From NCBI RefSeq assembly GCF_003403015.1, contig NZ_QURL01000002.1:310001-374000 (forward strand): DNA of 64,000 nt, given 5' to 3'. Positions 8,114-17,739 of the stretch are shown piece by piece. The notes under the pieces are model-generated. The model was not told the DNA's origin. It did not search any database and was given only the letters and a program-made list of their open reading frames with translations. The first letter of the stretch is position 1; each line of letters begins with the position of its first letter. The translations under genes and the position numbers were made by a program. This stretch comes from Fulvimarina endophytica. Its GTDB lineage: Bacteria; Pseudomonadota; Alphaproteobacteria; Rhizobiales; Rhizobiaceae.

Positions 8114-9775
8114 ATGGCCTCGACACCCGAACTCGAACCCCGCGAATCCATGGATTTCGACGTCGTCATCGTTGGTGCGGGGCCGGCGGGGCTCGCCGCC
8201 GCGATCCGCCTCAAGCAGATCGACGCGGATCTGTCCGTGGTGGTGCTGGAGAAGTCGGCCGAGGTGGGCGCGCATATCCTGTCGGGCAACGTGCTCGACC
8301 CGTCCGCCCTCGACGCGCTGCTTCCCGAATGGCGCGAGGAGGAGACGCCGATCCGGACCCCGGTCAGCGAGGACCGGTTCTATCTCTACGGCCCCCAGGG
8401 CGGCGTGCGCCTTCCCCATGTCATGATGCCCAAGCTGATGGACAACGAGGGCAATTTCGTCGTCTCGCTCGGGCTCGTCTGCCAGTGGCTCGCGGGCAAG
8501 GCCGAGGCGCTCGGCGTCGAGATCTATCCCGGATTTGCCGCGAGCGAGCTTCTCGTCGACGAAAACAATGCGGTTATCGGTGTCGCCACCGGTGACATGG
8601 GCATCACCCGAACCGGCGAGCCGGGTGCCCAGCACCAGCGCGGCATGGAACTGCGCGGCAAATACGTCTTCCTCGGCGAGGGCGTGCGAGGCTCGCTCTC
8701 CAAGCGGGCGATCGCCGATTACGGCCTCGATACGGGCCGCGAGCCGCAGAAGTTCGGCATCGGCATCAAGGAACTGTGGGAGATCGCGCCGGAGCGCTCG
8801 AAGCCCGGCCGCGTCGAGCACTCCTTCGGCTGGCCCCTCAAGGACGATACCGGCGGCGGCTCGTTCCTCTATCACCTGGAGGACAACAGGGTCTATGTGG
8901 GCTTCGTCACCCACCTCAACTACAAGAACCCGTATCTCTCTCCCTTCGAGGAGTTCCAGCGGTTCAAGACCCACCCGGACGTCGCCGAGCTGCTCCACGG
9001 CGGCAAGCGCATCGCCTATGGCGCGCGGGCGATCACCGAGGGCGGCTGGCAGTCCGTGCCGCGTCTCGACTTTCCGGGCGGCGTGCTGATCGGCTGTTCG
9101 GCGGGCTTCGTCAACGTGCCGCGCATCAAGGGCGCGCACAACGCCATGTGGTCGGGCATGCAGGCGGCGGAAGCTGCGGCGGAGGCCATCGGGGACGGCC
9201 GGGCCCATGACCGGCTGACGCGATACGAGGAAGGCTGGCGCGCCTCGCCCATCGGGCGCGACCTCAAGACCGTGCGCAACGTCAAGCCGCTCTGGTCGCG
9301 CCACGGCACGATGCTCGGCCTCGTCCTCGGCGGCATCGACATGTGGACACAGTCCCTCTTCGGTTTCTCCTTCTTCGGCACGCAGTCCCACGGCAAGCCC
9401 GATCACGCCTGCCTGGAGCCGGCCGAGAAGCATAAGCCGATCGCCTACGACAAGCCGGACGGCAAGCTGACCTTCGACAAGGCCTCCTCGGTGTTCCTGT
9501 CGAACACCAATCACGAGGAGGATCAGCCCGTGCATCTCCACGTGAAGGATGCCGGCCTGCAGCACAGCTCCGAACTCGCCGTCTATGCCGGGCCTTCCCA
9601 GCGCTACTGCCCGGCCGGCGTCTACGAATGGCGGACCGAGGGCGGCGAGGAGACCTTCGTCATCAACGGCCAGAACTGCGTCCACTGCAAGACTTGCGAC
9701 ATCAAGGACCCGAACCAGAACATCGAATGGGTCCCGCCCCAGGGCGGCGAGGGGCCGGTCTACCAGGAAATGTGA
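8114..9775 (+). CDS. Electron-transfer flavoprotein:ubiquinone oxidoreductase
   Basis: 553 residues, full length for ETF-QO. The enzyme passes electrons from reduced ETF, fed by acyl-CoA and dimethylglycine-type dehydrogenases, to ubiquinone in the membrane. The FAD-binding motif VIVGAGPAGLAAAIRL is at residues ~16-31 and the C-terminus carries the 4Fe-4S ligands in the spacing C-x(n)-CVHCKTCDIKDP, followed by the conserved NIEWVPPQGGEGP end. The start at 8114 adds about 12 residues before the fold; ATG at 8150 is an alternative. The nearby acyl-CoA ligases at 11-14 kb suggest a shared role in fatty or other organic acid oxidation, though no ETF genes are in the window. Confidence 0.97.
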   Translation: MASTPELEPRESMDFDVVIVGAGPAGLAAAIRLKQIDADLSVVVLEKSAEVGAHILSGNVLDPSALDALLPEWREEETPIRTPVSEDRFYLYGPQGGVRLPHVMMPKLMDNEGNFVVSLGLVCQWLAGKAEALGVEIYPGFAASELLVDENNAVIGVATGDMGITRTGEPGAQHQRGMELRGKYVFLGEGVRGSLSKRAIADYGLDTGREPQKFGIGIKELWEIAPERSKPGRVEHSFGWPLKDDTGGGSFLYHLEDNRVYVGFVTHLNYKNPYLSPFEEFQRFKTHPDVAELLHGGKRIAYGARAITEGGWQSVPRLDFPGGVLIGCSAGFVNVPRIKGAHNAMWSGMQAAEAAAEAIGDGRAHDRLTRYEEGWRASPIGRDLKTVRNVKPLWSRHGTMLGLVLGGIDMWTQSLFGFSFFGTQSHGKPDHACLEPAEKHKPIAYDKPDGKLTFDKASSVFLSNTNHEEDQPVHLHVKDAGLQHSSELAVYAGPSQRYCPAGVYEWRTEGGEETFVINGQNCVHCKTCDIKDPNQNIEWVPPQGGEGPVYQEM

Positions 9776-9811
9776 TCGGCGGCGCGGCGCGGCGGGTTGC
9801 GGACGCCGCGC

Positions 9812-9991
9812 TCAGGCGCTCCACCAGTGAATGAGGGCGCCGATGACCGTGGCGCCTCCGATCGGGGCGACGAACAGAAGCACGATGTTCGCCCCGATCA
9901 GCCAGCCGATGACCTTCTGTTCGCGCGGCGTCATCTGCCGGCGCTCGGGCCGCTCGGGCGGCTGCCATTCGTTCTTCTCGTCGAGATACAT
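9812..9991 (-). CDS. Small single-pass or hairpin membrane protein
   Basis: 59 residues: a charged N-terminus rich in Glu, Arg and Pro (about 28 residues) followed by a long hydrophobic C-terminal half that could cross the membrane once or twice. The ribosome binding site GGAGGAGA lies directly before ATG 9991 and is the best evidence that it is real. A TTGACA-like -35 sequence is about 65 bases further upstream. I do not recognise the family. It converges on the ETF-QO gene. Confidence 0.65.
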   Translation of the reverse strand: MYLDEKNEWQPPERPERRQMTPREQKVIGWLIGANIVLLFVAPIGGATVIGALIHWWSA

Positions 9992-10254
9992 GGATCTCCT
10001 CCCGGTCTCGTCCCGCCGTCCATCGCGCGCCGGAATGCCGATCTTGTCAACGCCTGCCCGTCGCCGGGCGCCGATGTCCGGGTCGAAGTCCCGGGCGTGT
10101 GCCCGGCGGTTCCGTTCCCGGACTATGGCCAAGTCGTGAGGCGGGAACGCATTCCGCTCGACCTTTGGAGCAACGAGGAAGGCGGCCGGATGTTTCGACC
10201 GTGAGAACGACGCGCCCTCGATGGAGCGCGCCGGATCACGAAAGGACATTCGAT

Positions 10255-11103
10255 ATGACAGCCGATATTCCCGCTCAGCACCAGGAGCGCACGCCCGGCC
10301 TCGAGGCCGACATGAACCCGGCCCCCGACTACGCGCCCCGTTACAAGGGATCCGACCGGGTGAAGGGCAAGGTGGCGATCGTCACCGGCGGCGACAGCGG
10401 CATCGGCCGCGCCTCCGCCGTTCTCCTCGCGCGCGAGGGTGCGAAGGTCGCGATCGTCTATCTCGACGAGAGCGAAGACGCCGAGGTGACTCGCAAGGCG
10501 GTGGAGGCGGAAGGCGGCGAATGCCTGCTGATCGCCGGCGACGTGCGTGACAAGTCGTTCTGCACCCGGGCCGTCGAGAAGACCGTGGAGCGGTTCGGCG
10601 GGCTCGACATTCTCGTGAACAATGCCGCCCACCAGGCGGTCGACGAGGATCTGCGGCAGCTTTCGCAGGAGTCCCTCGCCAAGCACTTCGAGACGAATGT
10701 CTATGGCTATGTCTACATGATGCAGGCGAGCCTCGATCATCTGAAGGAAGGCGCGGCGGTGATCAACGTCACCTCCGTCAACAGCTACAAGGGCAACGAC
10801 ACGCTGATCGCCTATTCCTCGACGAAGGGCGCGATCACGGCCTTCACACGCTCCATGGCCAGCAATCTCGTCGAGAAGAAGATCCGCGTGAATGGCGTTG
10901 CGCCCGGGCCGGTCTGGACGCCCTTCATCCCCATGTCCATGCCCGCCGAGATGGTCGAGGGCTTCGGCTCGGGCTCGCCGATGGGCCGTGCCGGACAGCC
11001 GAACGAGATCGCGCCGTCTGTCCTGTTCCTCGCCTGCGAGGACTCCTCCTTCATGACGGGCCAGGTGCTTCATCCGAACGGCGGCATGATCGTCGGCGCC
11101 TGA
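10255..11103 (+). CDS. SDR-family oxidoreductase (YghA-like)
   Basis: 282 residues of a classical short-chain dehydrogenase/reductase with the ~35-residue N-terminal extension of the YghA/YdaD group. The cofactor motif TGGDSGIG spans residues 44-51, NNAA follows near 125, the catalytic Ser precedes Tyr187 and Lys191 in YSSTK, and PG(P)V follows. Relatives are NADP(H)-dependent aldehyde or alcohol reductases and are often stress-induced; the substrate here is unknown. The start at 10255 is set by AAAGGA eight bases upstream. A GC-rich hairpin follows the stop codon. Confidence 0.9.
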   Translation: MTADIPAQHQERTPGLEADMNPAPDYAPRYKGSDRVKGKVAIVTGGDSGIGRASAVLLAREGAKVAIVYLDESEDAEVTRKAVEAEGGECLLIAGDVRDKSFCTRAVEKTVERFGGLDILVNNAAHQAVDEDLRQLSQESLAKHFETNVYGYVYMMQASLDHLKEGAAVINVTSVNSYKGNDTLIAYSSTKGAITAFTRSMASNLVEKKIRVNGVAPGPVWTPFIPMSMPAEMVEGFGSGSPMGRAGQPNEIAPSVLFLACEDSSFMTGQVLHPNGGMIVGA

Positions 11104-11123
11104 GGCGTCGGGACCCGCGAAAG

Positions 11124-11158
11124 GGTCCGGCGGCCCGCCTTCCGGGCGCCGCCGGACC
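11124..11158 (+). terminator. Hairpin after the SDR gene
   Basis: Perfect 11-bp stem GGTCCGGCGGC/GCCGCCGGACC around a 13-base loop, 20 bases after the stop codon. There is no clear run of T, so termination is only likely. Confidence 0.5.
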
Positions 11159-11248
11159 GCCCTCGCTTCTGCCGCTCCATCCTTGGAGGACGGCGACGTC
11201 CGATGTCGCCATCCACCTGGCGCCATGGACGCGCGACGCCTGGCCCTT

Positions 11249-11272
11249 AATGTTAGTCTAACGACGAACATT
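11249..11272. promoter_or_regulatory. Dyad upstream of the first acyl-CoA ligase
   Basis: AATGTT and AACATT form a perfect inverted repeat with 12 bases between, and GTTAG-T-CTAAC is nested inside at 11252-11262. It sits 16 bases before the start codon, where a TetR- or GntR-type repressor of fatty acid genes could bind. No regulator gene adjoins. Confidence 0.35.
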
Positions 11273-11288
11273 CTGGGAGGAGTGACGT

Positions 11289-12899
11289 ATGCAGGCCCTG
11301 ATGATGGACGTGCCCCTGCTCGTATCGAGCATCATCCGGCACGCGGCCCGCTATCACGGCGATACGGAGGTCGTATCCGCGGGCGAAGGGGGGCGCGTCA
11401 CGCGCAAGACCTATGACGACGTCGCGCGGCGTTCGGCCCAGCTCGCCCATGCGCTCGACGAATGGGGAATGGTCGAGGGGGACCGGATCGCAACGCTCGC
11501 CTGGAACTCCAACCGGCATCTGGAACTCTATTTCGGCGTCGGCGGCTCGGGCCGCGTCTGCCATACGATCAATCCACGGCTCTTTCCCGAGCAGATCGCC
11601 TATATCGTCGCTCACGCGGAGGATCGGGCGCTCTTCGTCGAGCCGATGTTCCTGCCTCTGCTTGAAAAGCTGAAGGAGGATCTGCCGAAGGCGATCCGGA
11701 TCGTTGTCCTGTGCGAGGCGGGCGACCTGCCGCATTCCGACGCCTTCCCCGATCTCATCGCCTACGAGGACCTGATCGCCGGCCGGCCGGAGGACTACGA
11801 CTGGCCGGAACTCGACGAGAACACGGCCTGCAGCCTCTGCTACACCTCCGGGACGACCGGCAATCCGAAGGGTGTGCTCTACTCGCACCGCTCCTCGGTG
11901 CTTCATGCGATGGCGATCGGCTGGGTGGATGCGATCGGCCTTTCGGGCAGCGATTGCGCCTGCCTCGTCGTGCCGATGTTCCACGTCAATGCCTGGGGGC
12001 TGCCTTATGCCTGCCCGATGATGGGGGCGAAGATGGTGATGCCGGGCCCGAACCTCGACGGGGCGAGCCTGCGCAGGCTCTTCGACGAGGAGGGCGTCAC
12101 CATGTCGGCGGGCGTTCCGACGATCTGGATGGGCCTGACCGCGCATATGGAGGACGAGGGCGCGCTCTTCCGGACCCTCGAACGGGTCGCGGTCGGCGGC
12201 TCGGCGATGCCGGCACCGCTCATCGAGCGCATGAACGCGCTCGGGGTCGCGGTTCGTCATGCCTGGGGCATGACCGAGACGAGCCCGGTGGGGCTCGCCA
12301 GCGCGCCCAAGCCCAAACACCGCGATCTTTCGAAGGAGCACCGGCTCGCTCTCACTGCCCTGCAAGGCCGGCCGCTCTTCGGCATGGATTTCCGCGTCGA
12401 AGGCGGCGATGGCGAGGAGGTGGCCCGGGACGGGAAGGCCTATGGCGCGCTGCTGGTCCGCGGCCCCTGGGTCGCCCAGCGCTATTTCGGTGCGGACAGC
12501 GACAGCCCGGCCTTTCGCGAGGACGGCTGGTTCGAGACCGGCGACGTGGTGACGATGGATGCCGACGGCTATGTGAAGATCGTCGACCGCACCAAGGACG
12601 TCATCAAGTCCGGCGGTGAGTGGATCTCCTCGATCGAGCTCGAGAACATCGCGACCGGCCATCCGGCGGTGAAGGAAGCGGCGGTTGTCGCGCGCCACGA
12701 CGAGAAATGGGGCGAGCGCCCGGTTCTCTTCATCGTTCCGAAGGCCGGCGGCGAGGCCCCCGGCGCCGAGGAGATGCGCGCCTTCTACGAGGGCAAGGTC
12801 GCCGGATGGTGCGTTCCCGACGATGTCCGCGTGGTGGACGACCTGCCCCACACGGCCACGGGCAAGCTGCGCAAGACCGATATCCGCAACATGCTTTGA
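11289..12899 (+). CDS. Acyl-CoA ligase (AMP-forming, DmdB/FadD-like)
   Basis: 536 residues of the ANL superfamily. It would activate a carboxylic acid to its CoA thioester through an acyl-adenylate. The P-loop [11 protein letters not shown] is near residues 185-195, the aromatic-Gly-Met block HAWGMTET near 320 and the hinge with the C-terminal catalytic Lys in [10 protein letters not shown] near 525. Overall sequence, including [10 protein letters not shown], is close to what is commonly annotated as 3-(methylthio)propionyl-CoA ligase or medium/long-chain fatty acid CoA ligase. GGGAGGAG lies just before ATG 11289. The second ligase follows after 75 bases, so they are probably cotranscribed. 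Confidence 0.92.
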   Translation: MQALMMDVPLLVSSIIRHAARYHGDTEVVSAGEGGRVTRKTYDDVARRSAQLAHALDEWGMVEGDRIATLAWNSNRHLELYFGVGGSGRVCHTINPRLFPEQIAYIVAHAEDRALFVEPMFLPLLEKLKEDLPKAIRIVVLCEAGDLPHSDAFPDLIAYEDLIAGRPEDYDWPELDENTACSLCYTSGTTGNPKGVLYSHRSSVLHAMAIGWVDAIGLSGSDCACLVVPMFHVNAWGLPYACPMMGAKMVMPGPNLDGASLRRLFDEEGVTMSAGVPTIWMGLTAHMEDEGALFRTLERVAVGGSAMPAPLIERMNALGVAVRHAWGMTETSPVGLASAPKPKHRDLSKEHRLALTALQGRPLFGMDFRVEGGDGEEVARDGKAYGALLVRGPWVAQRYFGADSDSPAFREDGWFETGDVVTMDADGYVKIVDRTKDVIKSGGEWISSIELENIATGHPAVKEAAVVARHDEKWGERPVLFIVPKAGGEAPGAEEMRAFYEGKVAGWCVPDDVRVVDDLPHTATGKLRKTDIRNML

Positions 12900-12974
12900 C
12901 GAAGCGGCCCCACGCCCCGGGGAGGGCGGGGGGCACGATCGTCACGAACATCAGGGCCTTAAGGGACCACGCCA

Positions 12975-14612
12975 ATGGCTGCAAACATCTACGACACCGA
13001 ACTGCCGAAGACCCGGGCAAACCACGTCCAGCTGACGCCGATCAGTTTCATCGAGCGGGCGGCGATGGTCCACCCGGGGCATACGGCCGTCGTCCACGGA
13101 AAGGTCCGCCGCAACTGGGGCGAGACCTTCGAGCGGGTGCGGGCGATGGCGAGCGCCCTCGCCAAGCGCGGCATCGGGCCGGGAAAGACCGTTTCGGCGA
13201 TCCTCGCCAACACGCCGGAAATGTTCGAACTGCATTTCGCCGTGCCGATGACGGGCGGCGTCCTCAACACCATCAATACGCGTCTCGACGCAGCCACCAT
13301 CGGCTTCATCCTGAACCATGCCGAGAGCGACATCCTGATGGTCGATCCGGAATTCGCCGAGACGGCGAAAGGCGCGCTCGAGGCGTCCGGCCGGGACCTT
13401 CTGGTCGTCGACGTGCCGGACGCGATGTACGAGGGCGAGAGCGTAGCCGTCGGAGCCCTGACCTATGACGAGCTTCTGGCGGAGGGCGATCCGTTGGACG
13501 ACTACCGCAAGCCGCAGGACGAATGGGACGCGATCAGTCTCAACTATACCTCGGGCACCACGGGCGATCCGAAAGGCGTCGTCTATCACCATCGCGGCGC
13601 CTATCTGAACGCGCTGTCGAACGCCCATGACTGGGGAATCGCGCCGCATCCGGTCTATCTGTGGACGCTGCCGATGTTCCACTGCAACGGCTGGTGCTAT
13701 CCCTGGACGCTGGCAGCGCTCGCCGGAACCGCCGTGTGCCTGCGCGCGGTGCGCGAGAAGCCGATCCTCGACCTGATGCGTGCCGAGGGCGTGACCCATT
13801 TCTGCGGGGCGCCGATCGTTCTCAACACTCTCGCCAGCGCTCCGGACGAGCTGAAACAGGGCCTGCCTTCGCCCATGCACGCCATGACGGCGGCAGCCCC
13901 CCCGCCGGCCGCCATCATCAGCCGGGTGGAGGCGATGGGCATCACCGTGACCCATGCCTACGGCCTCACCGAGACCTATGGTCCCGCCGTCGTCTGCGCG
14001 TGGAAATTCGAATGGGACGACCTGCCCGCCGACGAGCGCGCCGCCAAGAAGGCCCGGCAGGGCGTGCGCTACACGGTTCTCGACGATCTGATGGTCGCCG
14101 ATCCCGAAACGCTCGAACCCGTTCCCGCCGACGGGGAGACCATCGGCGAGATCTTCATGCGCGGCAACAACGTGATGCGCGGCTATCTGAAGAATCCCGA
14201 AGCCAACGCCAAGGCGTTTCGCGGCGGCTGGTTCGCGTCCGGCGATCTCGCGGTGATGCACGAGGACCGTTACATCGAGATCAAGGACCGCTCCAAGGAC
14301 ATCATCATCTCCGGCGGCGAGAACATCTCCTCGATCGAGATCGAGGACGTGCTCTACCGGCATCCGAAGATCGCGGAGGCGGCCGTCGTCGCGCGGCCCG
14401 ACGAGAAATGGGGCGAGACACCCTGCGCCTTCGTGGTGCTGCGCAAGGGCGAGACCATGACCGAGGAGGAGGTCATCGCCTTCTGCAAGGAGAACATGGC
14501 GCGGTTCAAGGCGCCGAAAACGGTGATCTTCGACGATCTGCCGAAGACCTCCACCGGCAAGATCCAGAAATACGTCCTGCGCAAGAAGGCGGAGGACTTG
14601 TCGAACACATGA
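12975..14612 (+). CDS. Acyl-CoA ligase (AMP-forming), second of a tandem pair
   Basis: 545 residues, ANL superfamily. YTSGTTGDPKG lies near residue 191, the HAYGLTETYGP block near 325, GWFASGDLAVMHEDRY near 420 and the catalytic Lys in TSTGKIQKYVLR close to the C-terminus. The FHCNGWCYPW segment marks the group of acid-CoA ligases that act on short, medium or branched acids, often placed with the DmdB-like or AAE3-like enzymes. It differs enough from the preceding ligase that a recent duplication is unlikely, so the two probably have different substrates. AAGGGA lies 11 bases before ATG 12975. A palindromic repeat lies just after the stop codon. Confidence 0.92.
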   Translation: MAANIYDTELPKTRANHVQLTPISFIERAAMVHPGHTAVVHGKVRRNWGETFERVRAMASALAKRGIGPGKTVSAILANTPEMFELHFAVPMTGGVLNTINTRLDAATIGFILNHAESDILMVDPEFAETAKGALEASGRDLLVVDVPDAMYEGESVAVGALTYDELLAEGDPLDDYRKPQDEWDAISLNYTSGTTGDPKGVVYHHRGAYLNALSNAHDWGIAPHPVYLWTLPMFHCNGWCYPWTLAALAGTAVCLRAVREKPILDLMRAEGVTHFCGAPIVLNTLASAPDELKQGLPSPMHAMTAAAPPPAAIISRVEAMGITVTHAYGLTETYGPAVVCAWKFEWDDLPADERAAKKARQGVRYTVLDDLMVADPETLEPVPADGETIGEIFMRGNNVMRGYLKNPEANAKAFRGGWFASGDLAVMHEDRYIEIKDRSKDIIISGGENISSIEIEDVLYRHPKIAEAAVVARPDEKWGETPCAFVVLRKGETMTEEEVIAFCKENMARFKAPKTVIFDDLPKTSTGKIQKYVLRKKAEDLSNT

Positions 14613-14621
14613 CGCCCTACA

Positions 14622-14665
14622 GCATCGGACCGAAAAGTGGACCCGGTTTTCGGACCATCCGATGC
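14622..14665. repeat. Intergenic palindromic repeat, copy 1
   Basis: A 44-base imperfect palindrome with ends GCATCGG and CCGATGC and the inner arms CGAAAA/TTTTCG. It is the inverse of the copy at 33253 with a few differences and lies ten bases after the ligase stop codon. Confidence 0.75.
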
Positions 14666-14680
14666 GTCATGCAGAAACCG

Positions 14681-14717
14681 GAGCCTCGAGCCTGATTCCT
14701 GATCGGGTTCGAGGCTC
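14681..14717. terminator. Hairpin between convergent genes
   Basis: Arms GAGCCTCGA and TCGAGGCTC pair perfectly around a 19-base loop and reach the stop codon of the phosphatase gene on the other strand. No run of T, so its role in termination is an inference. Confidence 0.4.
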
Positions 14718-15763
14718 TAACTGCGTGCGGGCATTCCTGTCTCAGCTTTCGTCCCCGGTGTCGGGCTGCCGGGGAGGGTGAAGCGGACGAGGACCGGAAG
14801 GTGATCCGATCCGACCGGCGGAAGCGTCTGCGCCGAAAGGACGGCGACATCCGGCGAGACGAGGACATTGTCGATGAGGAGGCCGACCGAACTCTTCGCG
14901 ATATCGGGAAGAGCCCTCGGTGCAAAGCTCGGCCCGATCGAGGGGACCGGACGCGTGCCGCTCTTGGCTGCGAAGGTTCTCATCGCCGCGCTCCAGGGGG
15001 CGGCGTTGAAATCCCCGCCGACGATGAGCGGCGTGCCTCTTTCCTTGATCGCCCCGAGCGTCTTGGAAAGCTGAGCGATCTGCCGGTTCTGGCCGCGCGG
15101 CCAGGGCCAGAACAGGTGCTGGACCGCAACCGTCATGCGCCGTCCTTCACCGAGATCGACCTCGCGCGCCCCGAAGCGCTGATCGGGCATGCAGACGGCT
15201 TCACCGGTGAACGGGTATTTCGAAAGGATGACCACGCTCTCTCCCCCGCGATGCGCTCCGCATGCGGCGCGATGGGGATAGAGATCGGAGAGGGTTTCGA
15301 GAGCGGCCGGCCATCGCCAGGCGACCTCTTCCAGCGTTACGAAATCGGTATTGGCGCGCCGGATGGCGGCAAGACCTGCCGCGGGATCGCTGCTGTAGAG
15401 AACGTTCAACTGGAGAAGACTGAGTTCACGGGCTCGCGCGGCCTCGTCCGGCTCCGCGATCGGCGCGAAAACGGCGAAGCCGTGCAGCCGGTTCGTGAGG
15501 GAGGGCGACAGCACACCGAGGAAGGGCGCGACGGTGACCGCCGAGGCGATGCCAACGGCCATGGCTCCGAGGGCGACCCACCGCCCGAGGCCATGGCCGA
15601 GACACAGGCCGACAAAGCCGGCCACGATGGCGAGGACGGCCAGATAGGGGCGGAAGTGAGAGAAGGAATCGAGCGGAGCCGCAAGCCCGCCCATCAGCCC
15701 GGCAAGGAGCAGAAGCGCGCACAGCGTCGCCGCAAGTACCGCAAGCCGGCCGAAACGGGTCAT
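14717..15763 (-). CDS. Membrane-anchored endonuclease/exonuclease/phosphatase family protein
   Basis: 348 residues. Three hydrophobic segments occupy about residues 5-100, and an EEP domain (DNase I/APE1-like fold) fills the rest. Visible motifs are LQLNVLYS, the catalytic Glu in TLEEV, the GGDFNAAPWS block near residue 250, the LIDNVLVS Asp-Asn pair and the SDHLPVLVRF end. This arrangement is common in rhizobial proteins of unknown substrate; candidates are phosphodiesters of nucleic acids, sphingolipids or phosphoinositides. The catalytic domain would face the periplasm if the third segment ends outward, which I cannot settle. AMP nucleosidase lies 61 bases upstream on the same strand. Confidence 0.87.
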   Translation of the reverse strand: MTRFGRLAVLAATLCALLLLAGLMGGLAAPLDSFSHFRPYLAVLAIVAGFVGLCLGHGLGRWVALGAMAVGIASAVTVAPFLGVLSPSLTNRLHGFAVFAPIAEPDEAARARELSLLQLNVLYSSDPAAGLAAIRRANTDFVTLEEVAWRWPAALETLSDLYPHRAACGAHRGGESVVILSKYPFTGEAVCMPDQRFGAREVDLGEGRRMTVAVQHLFWPWPRGQNRQIAQLSKTLGAIKERGTPLIVGGDFNAAPWSAAMRTFAAKSGTRPVPSIGPSFAPRALPDIAKSSVGLLIDNVLVSPDVAVLSAQTLPPVGSDHLPVLVRFTLPGSPTPGTKAETGMPARS

Positions 15764-15824
15764 CGGCTGCGATACCGTCTCGCGAAGGCGGGTCCTGCGA
15801 CCTCGGTCATGGAGAATGGCCCGC

Positions 15825-17348
15825 CTACTGGAACGCGGTTTCGGTGAAGGAGCGGAGCTTTCGGGAATGAATGCGCTCGGGCGGCAGTTCGTTCATCAGT
15901 TCGAGCGCCCGCATGCCGATCTTCAGGTGCTGGGCGACCTGCCTTCGATAGAATTCGGTGGCCATGCCCGGCAGTTTCAACTCCCCGTGCAGCGGCTTGT
16001 CGGACACGCAGAGAAGCGTTCCGTAGGGCACCCGGAAGCGGAAGCCGTTGGCCGCGATCGTCGCCGACTCCATGTCGAGCCCGATCGCGCGCGACTGGGA
16101 CAGGCGCTCCACCGGTTCGCGGTGATCGCGAAGCTCCCAGTTCCGATTGTCGATGGTGGCGACCGTGCCCGTGCGCATGATCCGCTTCAACTCGTAGCCG
16201 GAGAGGCCCGTCACCTCCTCGACGGCCTGCTCGAGCGCGACCTGAACTTCCGCGAGCGCCGGGATCGGGACCCAGATCGGCAGATCGGCATCGAGAACAT
16301 GGTCCTCGCGCACATAGGCATGGGCAAGGACGTAATCGCCGAGTTCCTGGCTGGTGCGCAGGCCCGCGCAATGGCCGAGCATCAGCCAGGCATGGGGGCG
16401 CAGGACCGCCACGTGATCGGTGATCGTCTTGGCGTTGGACGGGCCGACGCCGATATTGATCATGGTCACGCCTTCGCCGTCCGGGCGCTTCAGGTGATAG
16501 GCCGGCATCTGGGGCAGGCGTTCGGGCGCGACGCCATCGGAGGGTTCGGTCTCGCCGGCCCGGGTCTCCACATTGCCCGGCTCGACGAAGGAGGAATATC
16601 CCCGGCCGCCCTCGGCCATCATCTGCCTGGCGAGGATGCAGAATTCGTCGATATAGAACTGGTAGTTCGTGAAGAGGACGAAGTTCTGAAAGTGCTCCGG
16701 CCGCGTCGCCGTGTAATGGCGCAGTCGATGCAGGGAATAGTCGATGCGCTGGCCGGTGAAGGGGGCGAGCGGCATGCCCTCGCCGGGAACCGGAGTATAG
16801 GTGCCGTTGACGATCCTGTCGTCGGTCGCCGCAAGATCCGGCACATCGAAGATATCGCGCAAGGGGGCCCCGAGGCGGTCGACCTTCTCGGCCTCCACAT
16901 AGGAGCCGTCGGGGATCGCGAAATGGAGCGGGATCGGCGTCGAACTGTCCGAGACGGTGACCGGAACGTCGTGATTCTGGATCAGGAGATCGATCTGGGC
17001 GATCAGATAGCGCTCGAAGAGATCCGGCCTCGTGATCGTCGTCTTGTAGCGACCCGGCTGGCTGACATGCCCGTAGGAGAGGCGCGAATCCACCCGCGCA
17101 TGGCTCGTCGTGGTGATCGAGACCTGAGGATAATAGGCCCGAATCCGCCGGGAGGCGTCGGCGGTCTCGATGGTCGCCTCGAACTGTTCGGCGAGAAATT
17201 CGATCGAGCGGCGGTAGAGCCGGGAGAGCTCGGCGACCGCCTCCTTCGCATCCCGGAAGCTGCGGCTTTCGGCAGGTTCCGGCGTCAGCATCCCGGTGGG
17301 GGTGCCGGGAGCGGTTGCGTTTGGGCGGGGGTCGGATGAGCGCGTCAT
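15825..17348 (-). CDS. amn: AMP nucleosidase
   Basis: 507 residues, the usual length of bacterial AMP nucleosidase, which splits AMP to adenine and ribose 5-phosphate and so controls adenylate levels. The N-terminal ~190 residues are the AMP-nucleosidase-specific alpha/beta domain and the C-terminal ~270 the purine nucleoside phosphorylase-like fold, with INIGVGPSNAKTITDH and the DMESATIAANGFRF block that contacts the ribose. The ATG at 17348 is preferred over a TTG three codons earlier; neither has a clear ribosome binding site. The phosphatase gene follows after 61 bases on the same strand. Confidence 0.95.
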   Translation of the reverse strand: MTRSSDPRPNATAPGTPTGMLTPEPAESRSFRDAKEAVAELSRLYRRSIEFLAEQFEATIETADASRRIRAYYPQVSITTTSHARVDSRLSYGHVSQPGRYKTTITRPDLFERYLIAQIDLLIQNHDVPVTVSDSSTPIPLHFAIPDGSYVEAEKVDRLGAPLRDIFDVPDLAATDDRIVNGTYTPVPGEGMPLAPFTGQRIDYSLHRLRHYTATRPEHFQNFVLFTNYQFYIDEFCILARQMMAEGGRGYSSFVEPGNVETRAGETEPSDGVAPERLPQMPAYHLKRPDGEGVTMINIGVGPSNAKTITDHVAVLRPHAWLMLGHCAGLRTSQELGDYVLAHAYVREDHVLDADLPIWVPIPALAEVQVALEQAVEEVTGLSGYELKRIMRTGTVATIDNRNWELRDHREPVERLSQSRAIGLDMESATIAANGFRFRVPYGTLLCVSDKPLHGELKLPGMATEFYRRQVAQHLKIGMRALELMNELPPERIHSRKLRSFTETAFQ

Positions 17349-17547
17349 GGCCGGCAAGTTAGCGGATGGCGCTCAAAGAGGAAGAGACCGAAGAGGGTCT
17401 GCCGGTGCGAGATGCCGGCGATGTCACATCCCGCTTCGATGGACCGTTGGCGATTTCGAGGACGCTGGCGAGGATGCGCAGTCGATTTTTTCGGGAACTT
17501 TCATTCCCGGAGCGGCTTTACGGATGCGAAACCGGTGTCGGATACCG

Positions 17548-17739
17548 TCAGAAACGCACGGTGGCGTTGAGCGGCGTGCGCTCGATATTGCAGACGATGC
17601 CCTGGGTGTAATCGCAACGGTCGCCGGAGACCGAGGCGAGGGCGCTGCCGGGACGCGAGACGGTATTCTGGGCAAGGGCACTCATTGCCATGCCGAAGAG
17701 CGCGATCAGAACCGTAACGAACGAAAGTCGCTGGATCAT
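17548..17739 (-). CDS. Small secreted protein of unknown function
   Basis: 63 residues. The first ~23 form a signal peptide (basic start, hydrophobic core, ALA cleavage site), leaving a mature peptide of about 40 residues with two cysteines (DRCDYTQGIVCNIE) that could form one disulfide. AGGGGG lies about 11 bases before ATG 17739. I do not recognise the family. It is separated from the AMP nucleosidase gene by 199 bases on the same strand. Confidence 0.6.
   Translation of the reverse strand: MIQRLSFVTVLIALFGMAMSALAQNTVSRPGSALASVSGDRCDYTQGIVCNIERTPLNATVRF

Noticed and set aside
6980-9685. A 901-codon open frame antisense to the TadG-like and ETF-QO genes
   Set aside because: It is the GC-rich complement of two clear genes, rich in Arg/His/Ala/Gly and without a domain.
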